DNA of 64,000 bases from Psychrobacter sp. Pi2-1 (GCF_904846645.1 NZ_CAJHBO010000005.1:62001-126000); one strand, 5' to 3'; shown: positions 11,078 to 21,917, numbered from the stretch's first letter. Made by a program: numbers and translations. Notes: generated from the sequence alone by a model not told the origin.

Positions 11078-11545
11078 TTAATCTAGGGTAATTTTAGTTC
11101 CACTCTTAGTAAAGTTCATCACAAACTGGCTTTTGAAATTGCGTACATTATTTTCGTAAGTCAGTAAGCTGCGAGTGAACTGATGATAGTCGCTCATGTT
11201 TTTTGCATTGACCATCAACATAAAATCAAAATCGCCCGATACTTCATAGCAGCTCATGATTCGTGATTGCGCATCCATTAGGCGCTCAAACCGATGCTGC
11301 ATTGAGGTATTAGAGCGCTCCATTTCTATCATTACCACTGCTGTCAGACCGTAGCCCACTTTGTCAGGATTGACGATGGCTACTTGTTTGGTAATCACGT
11401 CACTATCTATGAGCGCCTGTATACGCCGCTGCGCCGTCGCAATAGATACATGCACTTGCTCTGCGACAGTTTTAAGCGGTAATGTCGCATCATCTTGTAG
11501 CAAGTTCAAAATAGCTTTATCAATATTATCTAAAGTATGGCTCAT
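11078..11545 (-). CDS. Lrp/AsnC family transcriptional regulator
   Basis: A 155-residue DNA-binding regulator. The N-terminal winged helix-turn-helix (LDNIDKAILNLLQDDATLPLKTVAEQVHVSIATAQRRI, about 5-42) has the AsnC signature. The C-terminal RAM ligand-binding domain contains the typical segment CYEVSGDFDFMLMV. Members usually bind an amino acid and form octamers. It is divergent from the RarD-like transporter gene across about 240 bases, an arrangement common when a Lrp-type protein controls the neighbouring transporter. That regulation is inferred. Confidence 0.9.
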   Translation of the reverse strand: MSHTLDNIDKAILNLLQDDATLPLKTVAEQVHVSIATAQRRIQALIDSDVITKQVAIVNPDKVGYGLTAVVMIEMERSNTSMQHRFERLMDAQSRIMSCYEVSGDFDFMLMVNAKNMSDYHQFTRSLLTYENNVRNFKSQFVMNFTKSGTKITLD

Positions 11546-11787
11546 ATCAGGACATCCTTAATAACGGCAGTTTTTATCTTTTTTTATAAATATTATCACT
11601 ATAAAGTTTAATATAAGAAAATAATAGTTTATACGACATGTATTTGATATTTTTATTCATAAATATATCTATATAGAGATAATATATCAAAGCAGCCTAG
11701 TAAAATAGATCATATCAATTAGAGCTGCTTCAAAATAAGAGCTAGCAATTGGTTTTTTATCATCTATTAATATCTACGGTGCTTATC

Positions 11788-12810
11788 ATGTCTATCTCAA
11801 TGTTCTCCAATGTATTCGCTAATACCCTAGCAACGACTGCTGCACGTTTGCCACTACCTGCGATTTGGACGACAGGTAGCGCACAACAACGCACTCTGAT
11901 ATTAGGGGTGTCTTTTGCCATATTGTCTAATGTGCTATTTGGCGTACTCTATGCGTATAGCAGTTTTTTAGCGCCATTATCAGGGACGCAAGTTTTTATC
12001 TGGCGTATGCTCGCAATGTGGGCAGCGTTGGTTGGATACCTGATGGTAAGTGGACGTCTAGGATTACACATTGATAAATTGAAAGTGTTAAAAGGCGCTA
12101 AGCAATGGGCTTGGTTGCTATTACCTACACCGATATTTCTCAGCCAGTTTTGGTTATTTATGTGGGGGCCAGTGAATGGCCAAGGTGTGCAAACCGCGAT
12201 GGGATACTTCTTATTCCCGTTAATGATGGTGGTGTTTGGTTGTGTCCTCTTTGGCGAAAAACTAAGCCGTTTGCAATGGTTGGCAGTAGCCTTTGCTGCA
12301 TTGGGTGTGGGTAGCGAAGTTATTCGTACCCAAAGTGTCTCTTGGGCGACGCTATGGGTATGCGGTACGTATCCGGTTTATTACATTTTACGCCGACTGC
12401 AGGGAGTCGGTGCAGTGACTGGGTTGTTGGTTGATTTAACGATATTTGCGCCCTTTGCGCTGGCTTACTTGTTCTTCTTTGCCCCAAGCAGTTTGGCATT
12501 GGTTAGCGGCTCTGGTTTCTTTATCATGATGCTAATAGGTTTGGGTGTGCTCAGTGTCTTGGCGATGAAGACCAATATTGATGCCAGTCAAATGCTACCA
12601 GTTAACGTCTATGGCATGATGAGCTATTTGGAACCTGCGTTGCTATTTATTTTGGCAGTGACCGTACTAGGTAACCCATTTGAGTCAGCGATGATCTATA
12701 GCTATGGTCTGATTTGGCTAGGTATTGCGTGTTTGATTGCGCATGGTGTTAGGCAATTGCGTCAGGCTAGCAGAAAGACAGCAGCGTCTCTAGAAGAGCA
12801 AATGGCATAG
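11788..12810 (+). CDS. EamA/RarD-like drug/metabolite transporter
   Basis: An inner-membrane protein of about 340 residues with roughly ten hydrophobic helices arranged as two EamA repeats. The first repeat opens LSNVLFGVLYAYSSFLAPLSGTQVFIWRM, resembling RarD proteins, whose substrate is not firmly known. EamA members move amino acids, nucleotides or other small metabolites. The start is uncertain: a TTG at 11749, ATG at 11788 and ATG at 11800 are all in frame and none has a strong Shine-Dalgarno; 11788 is chosen as the first ATG. The divergent Lrp-type gene suggests amino-acid-linked control. It ends at a shared hairpin with smpB. Confidence 0.8.
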   Translation: MSISMFSNVFANTLATTAARLPLPAIWTTGSAQQRTLILGVSFAILSNVLFGVLYAYSSFLAPLSGTQVFIWRMLAMWAALVGYLMVSGRLGLHIDKLKVLKGAKQWAWLLLPTPIFLSQFWLFMWGPVNGQGVQTAMGYFLFPLMMVVFGCVLFGEKLSRLQWLAVAFAALGVGSEVIRTQSVSWATLWVCGTYPVYYILRRLQGVGAVTGLLVDLTIFAPFALAYLFFFAPSSLALVSGSGFFIMMLIGLGVLSVLAMKTNIDASQMLPVNVYGMMSYLEPALLFILAVTVLGNPFESAMIYSYGLIWLGIACLIAHGVRQLRQASRKTAASLEEQMA

Positions 12811-12867
12811 AAAGCCACTGGCTAGATATTATAAAGGTTACTATTTTATTAAACGTCACAAACAACA

Positions 12868-12906
12868 AAAAAGGACGGCTCAGTAAATATTGAGTCGTCC
12901 TTCTTT
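12868..12906. terminator. Bidirectional terminator between rarD-like gene and smpB
   Basis: AAAAAAGGACGGCTCA and TGAGTCGTCCTTCTTT form a stem of about 12 bp with one G-T wobble and an 8-base loop. A- and T-rich flanks serve both convergent genes. Confidence 0.75.
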
Positions 12907-12924
12907 ATATAGATTAAATAACAC

Positions 12925-13401
12925 TTAATCTAAATGTTGCTTAAAGCCGCGTTGCTTATCACGTTCCCAGTCACGATCTTTTAGCGTTTTACGTTTGTCA
13001 TGCTGCTTTTTACCCAATGCTAGGCCAATTTGGCATTTCACCAATGAGTTTTTCCAGTAGCAAGACAGCGGTACACAAGCGTAGCCTTTCTGGTTGATTG
13101 CCCCAGATAGTTTCTCGATTTCACGACGATTTAGCAGCAGTTTACGGGTACGAATACTGTCTGGACTAACGTGCGTTGAGCTCGATAGTAATGGCTGAAT
13201 GTGCGCCCCGAATAAGAAAGCTTCGTTATTGCGGAATATGACATACGCTTCGGTGATAGTCATTTTTCCTGCACGAATGGCTTTGACTTCCCAACCTTGT
13301 AATGCCAGTCCTGCCTCAAAGGTTTCTTCGATAAAGTACTCATGACGCGCCTTTTTATTGGCGCAAATCTGATTATCTGGCTTTTTTGATTTTTTTGACA
13401 T
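12925..13401 (-). CDS. smpB: SsrA-binding protein SmpB
   Basis: A 158-residue RNA-binding protein that, with tmRNA (not in this window), rescues stalled ribosomes and tags the unfinished protein. The core [29 protein letters not shown] and the basic C-terminal tail [22 protein letters not shown] are the family hallmarks; length is normal. GGAG lies just upstream of the ATG on this strand. It is divergent from coaD and convergent with the RarD-like gene. Confidence 0.97.
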   Translation of the reverse strand: MSKKSKKPDNQICANKKARHEYFIEETFEAGLALQGWEVKAIRAGKMTITEAYVIFRNNEAFLFGAHIQPLLSSSTHVSPDSIRTRKLLLNRREIEKLSGAINQKGYACVPLSCYWKNSLVKCQIGLALGKKQHDKRKTLKDRDWERDKQRGFKQHLD

Positions 13402-13601
13402 AATTTCTCCATAAGGATGACCTAAAACATAGGCTCCTTATTTAATCAGTCCCACTAATTCCTCATCCTAATCCAATAAATAGTCTTGTTTTTTATTTCG
13501 ATTATGAGATGGATGAGTCGAACTGCCTATTGTATCAAAGCCTCTGATGAAAAGGTAAATCAGCTATTAGGACAAATGTAGCAGATAAGTATTAAGTTTG
13601 A

Positions 13602-14171
<570 letters not shown>

Positions 14172-14239
14172 AAGATGCTGTATCAAAGATATGCTGCTAG
14201 CACTTGCTAAAACAGTAAGGAGCAGCCATATATGACTGA

Positions 14240-14515
<276 letters not shown>

Positions 14516-14570
14516 AGTATCTATAAGCGATTGATGACGTTTGGGTTTACAACGTTTTAGGGACAACACG

Positions 14571-15896
14571 ATGACCATGGAAACAACAACCACGCAAGCC
14601 GTCCAAGTCACAAATGACTTTGATCAGCAACATCTTTGGCACCCTTATGCCAGCCTGCCACCCACTTATCCTAATATCGTAATTGATCGTGCCGAAGGTA
14701 TTTATATCATCACCGAAGATGGTACTCGCCTGATCGATGGTATGTCGTCATGGTGGGCGAGCGTTCATGGTTACAACCATTCAAAACTGAATAACGCACT
14801 GACTAAGCAGTTGGGTAAAATGGCGCATGTCATGTTTGGTGGGTTAACCCATCAGCCAGCGATAGATTTGGGCAAAAAACTGCTCGACATTGTACCTGCC
14901 GGACTTGATGCGATTTTTTATGCTGACAGTGGCAGTATTGCGGTAGAAGTGGCGCTAAAAATGGCACTGCAATATCAAGTAGCTGCTAAGCATCCAAACA
15001 AGCAGCAGTTTGCATCAACCCATTCAGGGTATTACGGAGACACGTGGCATGCCATGAGTGTCTGTGATCCTATTAATGGAATGCACAGTCTATATGGCAA
15101 GCAGTTACCGATGCAGCATTTTGTCCCTGCGCCGCCACTTGGCTTTGATCGCGCATTGACAGTGGATGAGCGTGAATCATTAGCTCAGTTTTTTGTCGAG
15201 TATGGTGAGCAGTTGGCGGGTTTTATTATTGAGCCGATTATCCAGGGTGCAGGCGGGATGCGTTTTTATAGTCCTGAATATCTACAATTGCTGCGTCAAC
15301 TGTGCGATGAGTACGATGTACTATTGATTGCGGATGAAATCGCCACTGGGTTTGGTCGTAGTGGTAAATTGTTTGCGTGTGAACATGCAGCTATTAGCCC
15401 TGATATCATGACCATTGGCAAGGCGCTAACGGGTGGCTATATGACTTTTGCCGCCACGCTATGTACCCGAAAAATTGCCGATACCATCCATAATAGTGAC
15501 TATCCAGCGCTGATGCATGGCCCAACCTTTATGGGCAATCCACTGGCTTGTGCGGTTACGTGTGCATCGATTGATTTGATTATGTCTTATGATATTGAAG
15601 CGTGTACCGCAAACATGCAGACTATTATGGAACAGCAGCTAGCGCCTGCTGCGTTATTAGACGGTGTTGTCGAGGTACGTTGTTTGGGCGCAGTTGCTGT
15701 GATTGAGTTGCATGAAGCGGTTGATATGCCTGTATTTCAATCTTTGTTGATTGATAATGGTATTTGGGTCAGACCATTTGGCAAGCTGGTGTATATCATG
15801 CCACCCTACGTGATTACTGTTGATGAGCTGACTACCTTATGCCAAGCGCTGCTAAAAGTAGTGCGTATGTATTTAGAAGACCGAGGTCAATCATGA
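14571..15896 (+). CDS. bioA: Adenosylmethionine-8-amino-7-oxononanoate aminotransferase
   Basis: A 441-residue PLP enzyme of biotin synthesis that transfers an amino group from S-adenosylmethionine to 7-keto-8-aminopelargonate, giving 7,8-diaminopelargonate. The N-terminal HLWHPYASLPPTYPNIV and MSSWWASVHGYNH segments, the ADSGSIAVEVALKMA loop, the DEIATGFGRSG segment and the PLP lysine Lys284 in TIGKALTGG are all present. The ATG at 14571 is preferred over an upstream TTG at 14541 because AGGGA lies eight bases before it. Its TGA overlaps the bioD ATG, so the two are translated as a coupled pair. Confidence 0.96.
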   Translation: MTMETTTTQAVQVTNDFDQQHLWHPYASLPPTYPNIVIDRAEGIYIITEDGTRLIDGMSSWWASVHGYNHSKLNNALTKQLGKMAHVMFGGLTHQPAIDLGKKLLDIVPAGLDAIFYADSGSIAVEVALKMALQYQVAAKHPNKQQFASTHSGYYGDTWHAMSVCDPINGMHSLYGKQLPMQHFVPAPPLGFDRALTVDERESLAQFFVEYGEQLAGFIIEPIIQGAGGMRFYSPEYLQLLRQLCDEYDVLLIADEIATGFGRSGKLFACEHAAISPDIMTIGKALTGGYMTFAATLCTRKIADTIHNSDYPALMHGPTFMGNPLACAVTCASIDLIMSYDIEACTANMQTIMEQQLAPAALLDGVVEVRCLGAVAVIELHEAVDMPVFQSLLIDNGIWVRPFGKLVYIMPPYVITVDELTTLCQALLKVVRMYLEDRGQS

Positions 15897-16609
15897 GTGT
15901 TTTATTTGTTTCTGGTATCGATACCGATATAGGTAAAACTTATGCTACTGGGCTGCTTGCTAAAGCCCTTATGCAGCAAGGCTTAAATGTCATCACTCAA
16001 AAGCTAGTACAGACGGGTGTATCGATAAATCCAGATAATGGTGAGATGAATATCGCTGATGATATTATTACGCATCGTCAATTAATGGACATACCTCTGC
16101 AGCCATGTGACCTCGATTTTACGACTTGTGCTCATCGTTATAAAAAGCCTGCGTCTCCTCATTTGGCTACTAAACTATCAGGGGAAACACTTGATCCTGA
16201 TATGATTACTAACGCCACCAAGCGCTTACAGTTACATTACGATGCGGTACTACTAGAAGGTGCAGGTGGCTTACTTGTACCGATCACAGAGAATCTACTA
16301 ATATTAGATTATATTGCTGAGCAAGGCTATCCAGTTATTTTGGTCACCTCTGGTCGATTGGGCAGCATCAATCATACGTTGCTGAGTTTAGAAGCTATAA
16401 AGTCGCGCGGATTAATAGTACATAGCGTAATTTATAATCATATTCATGATGATACTGAGCAAACGGATACTGAAATCGCAAATAGCACTATTGAATTTCT
16501 ACGAAAATATTTGGACAATCATTATCCCGCAGCGCATTGGCTACAGATACCATATCTAAAAGATAATGTGGTCGGTAATATTGAAACACTGCCAGAAAAT
16601 TTTGTTTAG
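15893..16609 (+). CDS. bioD: Dethiobiotin synthetase
   Basis: A 238-residue ATP-dependent carboxylase that closes the ureido ring of dethiobiotin from 7,8-diaminopelargonate and CO2, the step after BioA. The P-loop GIDTDIGKT is near the N-terminus, and the catalytic segment LLEGAGGLLVPI is at about 120-131. The start ATG overlaps the bioA stop as ATGA, with GAGG upstream. An in-frame start 54 bases earlier inside bioA is rejected because it would add a tail before the P-loop strand. No other bio genes are in the window. Confidence 0.96.
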   Translation: MSVLFVSGIDTDIGKTYATGLLAKALMQQGLNVITQKLVQTGVSINPDNGEMNIADDIITHRQLMDIPLQPCDLDFTTCAHRYKKPASPHLATKLSGETLDPDMITNATKRLQLHYDAVLLEGAGGLLVPITENLLILDYIAEQGYPVILVTSGRLGSINHTLLSLEAIKSRGLIVHSVIYNHIHDDTEQTDTEIANSTIEFLRKYLDNHYPAAHWLQIPYLKDNVVGNIETLPENFV

Positions 16610-16668
16610 CCTGTTTATGTTGTCTTTAAAAATAAATTCAAAAGACATGCGCAGGTAGTCATAAGTTT

Positions 16669-16676
16669 GCTATACT
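16669..16676 (+). promoter_or_regulatory. Extended -10 promoter of rnpB
   Basis: TGC immediately before TATACT makes an extended -10 element (TGn-TATACT) about five bases before the RNA 5' end. No good -35 hexamer is visible 17 bases upstream, consistent with an extended -10 promoter. Confidence 0.6.
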
Positions 16677-16680
16677 AGCG

Positions 16681-17048
<368 letters not shown>

Positions 17049-17128
17049 CTTTTTTATTGTTTGATGTAGTAATAGTTGCAATTAATTTGAATTAAATTCG
17101 TTTTTTTGCAAAAAATGCTTATTAGGGG

Positions 17129-17157
17129 TTGACGGCAGTCAACAGCTTGGGCATAAT
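17129..17157 (+). promoter_or_regulatory. Sigma-70 promoter of tRNA-Met
   Basis: TTGACG, a 17-base spacer, then CATAAT, ending 14 bases before the mature tRNA 5' end. The hexamers match the consensus at 5/6 and 5/6. Confidence 0.75.
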
Positions 17158-17171
17158 GTGCAGCCTAAAAC

Positions 17172-17248
17172 GGCGATGTAGCTCAGCTGGTTAGAGCGCA
17201 TGACTCATAATCGTGAGGTCAAGAGTTCAAGTCTCTTCATCGCCACCA
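17172..17248 (+). tRNA. tRNA-Met (anticodon CAT)
   Basis: A 77-nt cloverleaf: acceptor stem GGCGATG / CATCGCC, D arm AGCTCAGCTGGTTAGAGC, anticodon loop CTCATAA with CAT, T arm with GTTCAAG, and an encoded CCA end. The loop ACTCATAAT is shared by elongator tRNA-Met and the lysidine-modified tRNA-Ile2. The overall form looks like elongator Met. It is not an initiator, since there are no three G-C pairs in the anticodon stem. It has its own promoter upstream and terminator downstream. Confidence 0.92.
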
Positions 17249-17262
17249 TATATAGCAGTACT

Positions 17263-17296
17263 AAAAAAACCAATCTATCGAGATTGGTTTTTTTTT
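17263..17296 (+). terminator. Rho-independent terminator after tRNA-Met
   Basis: AAAAAAACCAATCT pairs with AGATTGGTTTTTTT around an ATCG loop, followed by further T residues; it ends the tRNA transcript and separates it from the capsule block. Confidence 0.9.
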
Positions 17297-17474
17297 GCCT
17301 GAAATAAAGGGTTTTATAAACTAGAAGCCATTGATAAATAGCGTTTTGGATGACAATTACTTACAGATTTCTTACTAAATCATAGGTTTATCTGTTTGTA
17401 TACAGATTAAATCTTGTAACTTATGTCGCGCTTACTTATCATAGGGGCTGTTTTCGGTAAAGTCCTGTAACGCC

Positions 17475-18287
17475 ATGTCTGTCCAACTACCTCCTTATCG
17501 TCCTATCAAGCATCGCAGTGGCCTTAAAGTCATGGGTGCAGCCTTCCATGCATTGCTCATGCGTGAGTTACAGACTCGCTTTGGTGGATATCGTTTGGGT
17601 TATCTTTGGGCGCCGCTTGAAGTCCTTTTCCAAATATTAATATTTTTAGTGATTTTTGGCGTGATCATGGAACGCGCTTTGCCGGGAATGGATTTCTCTT
17701 TATTCTTAGTTGCGGGAATGGTTCCTTTTCGAATGTTCCAAAAGATAGCAACGAGAGCTCTAGGAGCAGTCGACGCTAACAAAGGCTTATTGATGTACCG
17801 GTCAATTAAACACATTGATGTGATTATTGCACGCTCATTTTTAGAACTGGTGATTTATTTTTTTACATCTATACTACTACTTCTAGGGTTGGCTTTTTTC
17901 GATATTTATGCCAACTTAGAAAACCTTCACATTGTATTGTTTTGTTGGATAACGCTATTTATATTTAGCTTTGGCGTTGCTCTGATTATGATGGTTGTGG
18001 GATATTATGGTGGCGAAATCAGTAAAGTAATTACTATATTGTTTACCATACTGTATTTCACATCCGGTATCATTTACCCGATTCATATTATCCCTGAACC
18101 ATATTTTAGTTATTTACTTTATAACCCTTTTATTCACAATATTGAGCTGATTAGACACGCCTTTGCACCCAATTATCCAGCCGATCATATTGATATTTGG
18201 TACTTTTTAGAATGGATGTTCGTTGTAAACTTTTTGGGACTTTTACTCTATAAGTATGCTGAACGTGACATGATCCGTTCTCGTTAA
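17475..18287 (+). CDS. kpsM: Capsule polysaccharide ABC exporter, permease (KpsM/CtrC/BexB type)
   Basis: A 270-residue inner-membrane ABC-2 permease with six predicted helices. The cytosolic amphipathic start HALLMRELQTRFGGYRLGYLW is typical of KpsM-type subunits. With the KpsT ATPase it moves lipid-linked capsule polysaccharide across the inner membrane. It is the first gene of an export block, 179 bases after the tRNA terminator. The start ATG at 17475 has a weak ribosome-binding site. The stop precedes kpsT by about 46 bases. Confidence 0.93.
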   Translation: MSVQLPPYRPIKHRSGLKVMGAAFHALLMRELQTRFGGYRLGYLWAPLEVLFQILIFLVIFGVIMERALPGMDFSLFLVAGMVPFRMFQKIATRALGAVDANKGLLMYRSIKHIDVIIARSFLELVIYFFTSILLLLGLAFFDIYANLENLHIVLFCWITLFIFSFGVALIMMVVGYYGGEISKVITILFTILYFTSGIIYPIHIIPEPYFSYLLYNPFIHNIELIRHAFAPNYPADHIDIWYFLEWMFVVNFLGLLLYKYAERDMIRSR

Positions 18288-18333
18288 GGTAATATCAATA
18301 ATTATGAGCACTAATATTAAGAAAGGTGAGTAA

Positions 18334-19005
18334 ATGATTGAAATAAAAAATATTTCTAAGTCATTTATGACAAAGAAAGGCCGTCATTACTTGTTCAAAG
18401 ATTTAAACCTGACTATTGGTGATAAACAAAGTGTGGGCTTGCTTGGTCGTAATGGCGCTGGTAAGTCAACACTGCTACGTATTATATGTGGACTTGATGA
18501 GCCAGATCATGGAGAGGTTATTACCGATTCGACTATTTCTTGGCCAGTTGGGGTGGCAGGTGGTTTTCAAGGTAGTCTAACAGGTCGTCAAAATGTACGC
18601 TTTGTTTGTCGCTTATATTCAAGTGGTCCTTATATTGATGAAAAAATTCGTTTTGTCGAAGAATTTGCTGATATTGGCAGCTATTTTGATATGCCGGTAA
18701 AAAGCTACTCATCAGGAATGAAAGCTCGATTAACGTTCGGTTTAAGCTTAGCCTTCGATTTTGATTACTATATGCTTGATGAAGCAGGTGCCGTTGGTGA
18801 TGCAGCATTCCGTAAGCGTAGTGAAGAGATCTTAGCGGCCCGCCGCGCACAAGCGGGATTTTTAATAGTGTCGCACAATATTGGTGATATCAAACGAAAC
18901 TGCGATATTGGTATTGTACTAATGGATCAAACAGCACACGTGTTTGACGATACAACAGAAGCGATTGAGGTTTATGAAAAGCATATCCACAAAGCAAAAA
19001 AGTAA
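18334..19005 (+). CDS. kpsT: Capsule polysaccharide ABC exporter, ATPase (KpsT/CtrD type)
   Basis: A 223-residue ATPase of the capsule exporter. Walker A is GRNGAGKST (about 38-46), the ABC signature is the SSG type (YSSGMKARL), Walker B ends YMLDEAGAVGD, and a switch His is in IVSHNIGD. Length and the absence of a C-terminal glycan-binding extension fit KpsT rather than Wzt-type O-antigen ATPases. An AGGTGAG site precedes the ATG. The 3' end overlaps the next gene by 32 bases. Confidence 0.95.
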   Translation: MIEIKNISKSFMTKKGRHYLFKDLNLTIGDKQSVGLLGRNGAGKSTLLRIICGLDEPDHGEVITDSTISWPVGVAGGFQGSLTGRQNVRFVCRLYSSGPYIDEKIRFVEEFADIGSYFDMPVKSYSSGMKARLTFGLSLAFDFDYYMLDEAGAVGDAAFRKRSEEILAARRAQAGFLIVSHNIGDIKRNCDIGIVLMDQTAHVFDDTTEAIEVYEKHIHKAKK

Positions 19006-20089
19006 GATAATTAACTTCTCGCTGTTTATCGGCTTGGTCATCCTTCCTTGGTTGCTCGTTATATACTATGTAATGACACTGGCGCATCCGCGCTTCGTTT
19101 CGACTGCAGATGTAGTGGTCAAACAAGTCAGTGATACTAACGTATCTTCTGGAGGTGGCATATCAGCTCTATTGGGCGTAAATAGTACCAGTAAAGAAGA
19201 TGCGACCTATTTGACGGAATATATTCTGTCGAATGATATGGTGAAGCGACTCGATAGTAAGTTTAAGTTCCGAGACGCTTACTATGTTGATGGTTCTGAT
19301 CCTATTTATGAAATCGATCCTGATGCAACCCAAGAAGATTTACTTGAGTACTTCAAAAAACGGGTTCACATTGATCTCGATGAGCAGAGCTATGTGCTTT
19401 CGGTATCAACAGAAGGCTTTGACTCAAAGTATGCTTTTGAGCTGAACAAAGCGATCTTAGGAGAGTCTGAGCGTTTTGTGAACCGCATTTCACAAGAAGT
19501 GGCTCGTGATCAATTGGCGTTTGCAGAAACTCAGTTAGACGAATCAGAAGAGCGTTTAAATGATGCCAAAGAGCAGCTATTAAACTATCAGAATGAAAAC
19601 GAAATCTATGACCCACAAGCCAATGCGCAAATCGTCAATCAGTTAATTGGCAGCTTGCAAGCGCAATTAAGCTCTTTGCGTACCGAAGAGCGTCAGTTAC
19701 TCAGTTATCTAAATCCGGATGCGCCGCAAGTGGTTTCACTAAGAAGCCAGATAAAAGCCGTTGAAGAGCAGATCACTCAAGAACAAACCAAATTGACATC
19801 ACCAAATACAACCAAATTAAACCGTCAAGCGGTACAGTTTGAGACCATCAAGGCAGATGTGGATTTTGCCACCGAGTTGTATAAATTGTCGTTGTCATCG
19901 CTTGAAAAATCAAGACTAGAAGCATTCAAGAAAATGAAAAACTTGATTGTGATCTCTACGCCCTATGAAGCTGAAGATGCAACATATCCGCGCCAAGCGT
20001 ATCTCATTTGGACATCGCTTGCATTGCTCTTAATGCTCTACGGATTTGTACGTTTGGTAATGGCAGTTGTCCGTGATCACCGCAGCTAA
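18974..20089 (+). CDS. kpsE: Capsule export inner-membrane/periplasmic protein (KpsE/CtrB/BexC type)
   Basis: A 371-residue polysaccharide co-polymerase-like protein. It has one membrane helix near the N-terminus (about 15-38) and one near the C-terminus (about 345-365), with a long periplasmic coiled coil between (about 175-300, Gln/Glu/Leu-rich). It should bridge the KpsMT exporter and the outer-membrane KpsD. The ATG at 18974 is chosen with GAGG just upstream; it lies inside the end of kpsT, so translation is probably coupled. An earlier TTG at 18944 is possible but unnecessary. Confidence 0.92.
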   Translation: MKSISTKQKSKIINFSLFIGLVILPWLLVIYYVMTLAHPRFVSTADVVVKQVSDTNVSSGGGISALLGVNSTSKEDATYLTEYILSNDMVKRLDSKFKFRDAYYVDGSDPIYEIDPDATQEDLLEYFKKRVHIDLDEQSYVLSVSTEGFDSKYAFELNKAILGESERFVNRISQEVARDQLAFAETQLDESEERLNDAKEQLLNYQNENEIYDPQANAQIVNQLIGSLQAQLSSLRTEERQLLSYLNPDAPQVVSLRSQIKAVEEQITQEQTKLTSPNTTKLNRQAVQFETIKADVDFATELYKLSLSSLEKSRLEAFKKMKNLIVISTPYEAEDATYPRQAYLIWTSLALLLMLYGFVRLVMAVVRDHRS

Positions 20090-20144
20090 TCTTGAAAAAC
20101 CAGATATCAGTAATGATCGATAGATCAGGAAAGGAATATAACTC

Positions 20145-21917
20145 ATGAATATGAAACCACGTTCTATCGTGATAGCGACAAGCTTGGCAATGGCGGCGAC
20201 TAGTATGTCTGCAATAGCTGCAAGCAGTTATGCAGATCAAATATCAGGTTCGGGCTTTGGTACAAGCAACAATAACATGAGTCAATCTCAGAACCAGAGC
20301 AATATTAACGTGTCTACCCAAGCATTTGCTGGGGCAGTGCCAGGGCAAGCAACGACTCAAGAAGCGGTTAATGCAGCAAGCTTACCAAGCCAGTCAGTTA
20401 TCAATACCACACGTCCTTATCAAGATATTAAAACTCAAGATATGATGTTCGGTGAGCAACTATTCCGTGGGGCATTTTCGACGACTTCAGGCTCTACCTT
20501 CAATGACAGCTATGTGATTAACCCTGGTGATAACGTTCAAGTAAGAATGTGGGGCGCTTACCAGTATGCGGCTACCATGACCGTCGATCCACAAGGTAAT
20601 ATTTTCTTACCGAACGTTGGTCCAGTCCGTGTCTCTGGTGTGCAAAATGGTAGCTTACAGAATGTGGTCAAGAGCGCCGTGAGTCGTATTTACCGCTCGA
20701 ATGTAGGTGTTTATGCTTCACTGGAGCAGGCGCAGCCAGTTAAGGTGTTCGTCACAGGTTTTGTTAAACAGCCAGGCTATTACGGTGGTCTAGCAGCAGA
20801 CTCGGTATTGTCTTATTTAGATAGAGCAGGCGGCGTTGACCCAACGCGCGGTAGTTATATCGATATTCAAATCAAGCGCAATGGTCAAATGCTACAGCAA
20901 GTCAATTTATATGACTTTTTGCTAGCAGGTAAATTACAGGCATTTTCATTCCGTGATGGTGATGTCATCACTGTGGCACCTCAGAAAAAGATATTTGTGG
21001 TAAGCGGTCAAGTTCAAAATGAATATACCTTTGAGTTTGACGTGAATGATCTGACTATTGGTGATGTGTTGCAAGTGTCTAATCCGGCAGCCAATGCTAC
21101 TAATGTCAGCATCACTCGCAGTGCAGGACGTGCACAAACGGCAGAGTACTACTCATTAAGTGAAGCCCAAAACGTTCCTGTCTATAACGGCGATCAAATG
21201 GTAGTAACATCAGATCGTTACGCAGGTACTATCGCTGTGCAGGTAAAAGGTGCACATACTGGTAATGGCGCAATGGTTGTGCCATATGGCGCACGTTTAA
21301 AAGATATTGTGCCACAATTACAGCCAAGTCCGCTGGCAAAATTAACGCATCTAACCATCTATCGTGAATCTGTTGCTGAGCAACAAAAACGCATGATTAA
21401 CGAGTCGCTCGATCGTCTAGAAGAATTGACACTTGCCACTCAGTCAACGACTCGTGAAGAAGCCGCATTGCGTCAAGATGATGCAGCATTGGTTAAGCAG
21501 TTCGTCGCTAAAGCTCGTAATGTTCAGACGGATGGTCAAATCGTCGTTGTGCCAAATTCGTGGCAGGATATTATTCTGCAACAAGGCGACATCATTGAGA
21601 TACCAGCACAAACGTCAGTCATTACAGTCAATGGTCAAGTACGAGCACAAGGGGCACTTACCTTTAATTCTGACTATACCGTTGGCGATTATGTGGCTAA
21701 CTCTGGTGGTTTCTCTGATAACGCTGATACAAAAGATATCTTAATTATTCATCAAAATGGGGCGAGCCAAGTGGTCAATACTGCGTATCGTATCCAGCAG
21801 GGTGACGAGATTATGGTATTACCGAAAGTTAAAACTAAGCGTGTGGAGATTGCGCGCGGTCTATCACAGATTGTTTATCAGTTAGCAATTGCTGCCAAGG
21901 TAGTTCTAGACCTATAA
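20145..21917 (+). CDS. kpsD: Capsule polysaccharide export protein (KpsD type, Wza-related)
   Basis: A 590-residue exported protein. A signal peptide ends near SAIAAS (about residue 27) and is followed by a Ser/Asn/Gln-rich segment. The polysaccharide export domain starts at YVINPGDNVQVRMWG (about 124), then several SLBB-type soluble ligand-binding repeats with KVFVTGFVKQPGYY, KIFVVSGQVQNE and SVITVNGQVRAQGA. There is no lipobox, as in KpsD and unlike Wza. It should form the periplasm/outer-membrane part of the export channel. GGAA lies about 12 bases before the ATG. The next gene starts 75 bases later. Confidence 0.92.
   Translation: MNMKPRSIVIATSLAMAATSMSAIAASSYADQISGSGFGTSNNNMSQSQNQSNINVSTQAFAGAVPGQATTQEAVNAASLPSQSVINTTRPYQDIKTQDMMFGEQLFRGAFSTTSGSTFNDSYVINPGDNVQVRMWGAYQYAATMTVDPQGNIFLPNVGPVRVSGVQNGSLQNVVKSAVSRIYRSNVGVYASLEQAQPVKVFVTGFVKQPGYYGGLAADSVLSYLDRAGGVDPTRGSYIDIQIKRNGQMLQQVNLYDFLLAGKLQAFSFRDGDVITVAPQKKIFVVSGQVQNEYTFEFDVNDLTIGDVLQVSNPAANATNVSITRSAGRAQTAEYYSLSEAQNVPVYNGDQMVVTSDRYAGTIAVQVKGAHTGNGAMVVPYGARLKDIVPQLQPSPLAKLTHLTIYRESVAEQQKRMINESLDRLEELTLATQSTTREEAALRQDDAALVKQFVAKARNVQTDGQIVVVPNSWQDIILQQGDIIEIPAQTSVITVNGQVRAQGALTFNSDYTVGDYVANSGGFSDNADTKDILIIHQNGASQVVNTAYRIQQGDEIMVLPKVKTKRVEIARGLSQIVYQLAIAAKVVLDL

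Noticed and set aside
17172..17474. tRNA-Met considered as an integration site for an island carrying the capsule block
   Set aside because: No direct repeat of the tRNA 3' end and no integrase were found between the tRNA and lepA.
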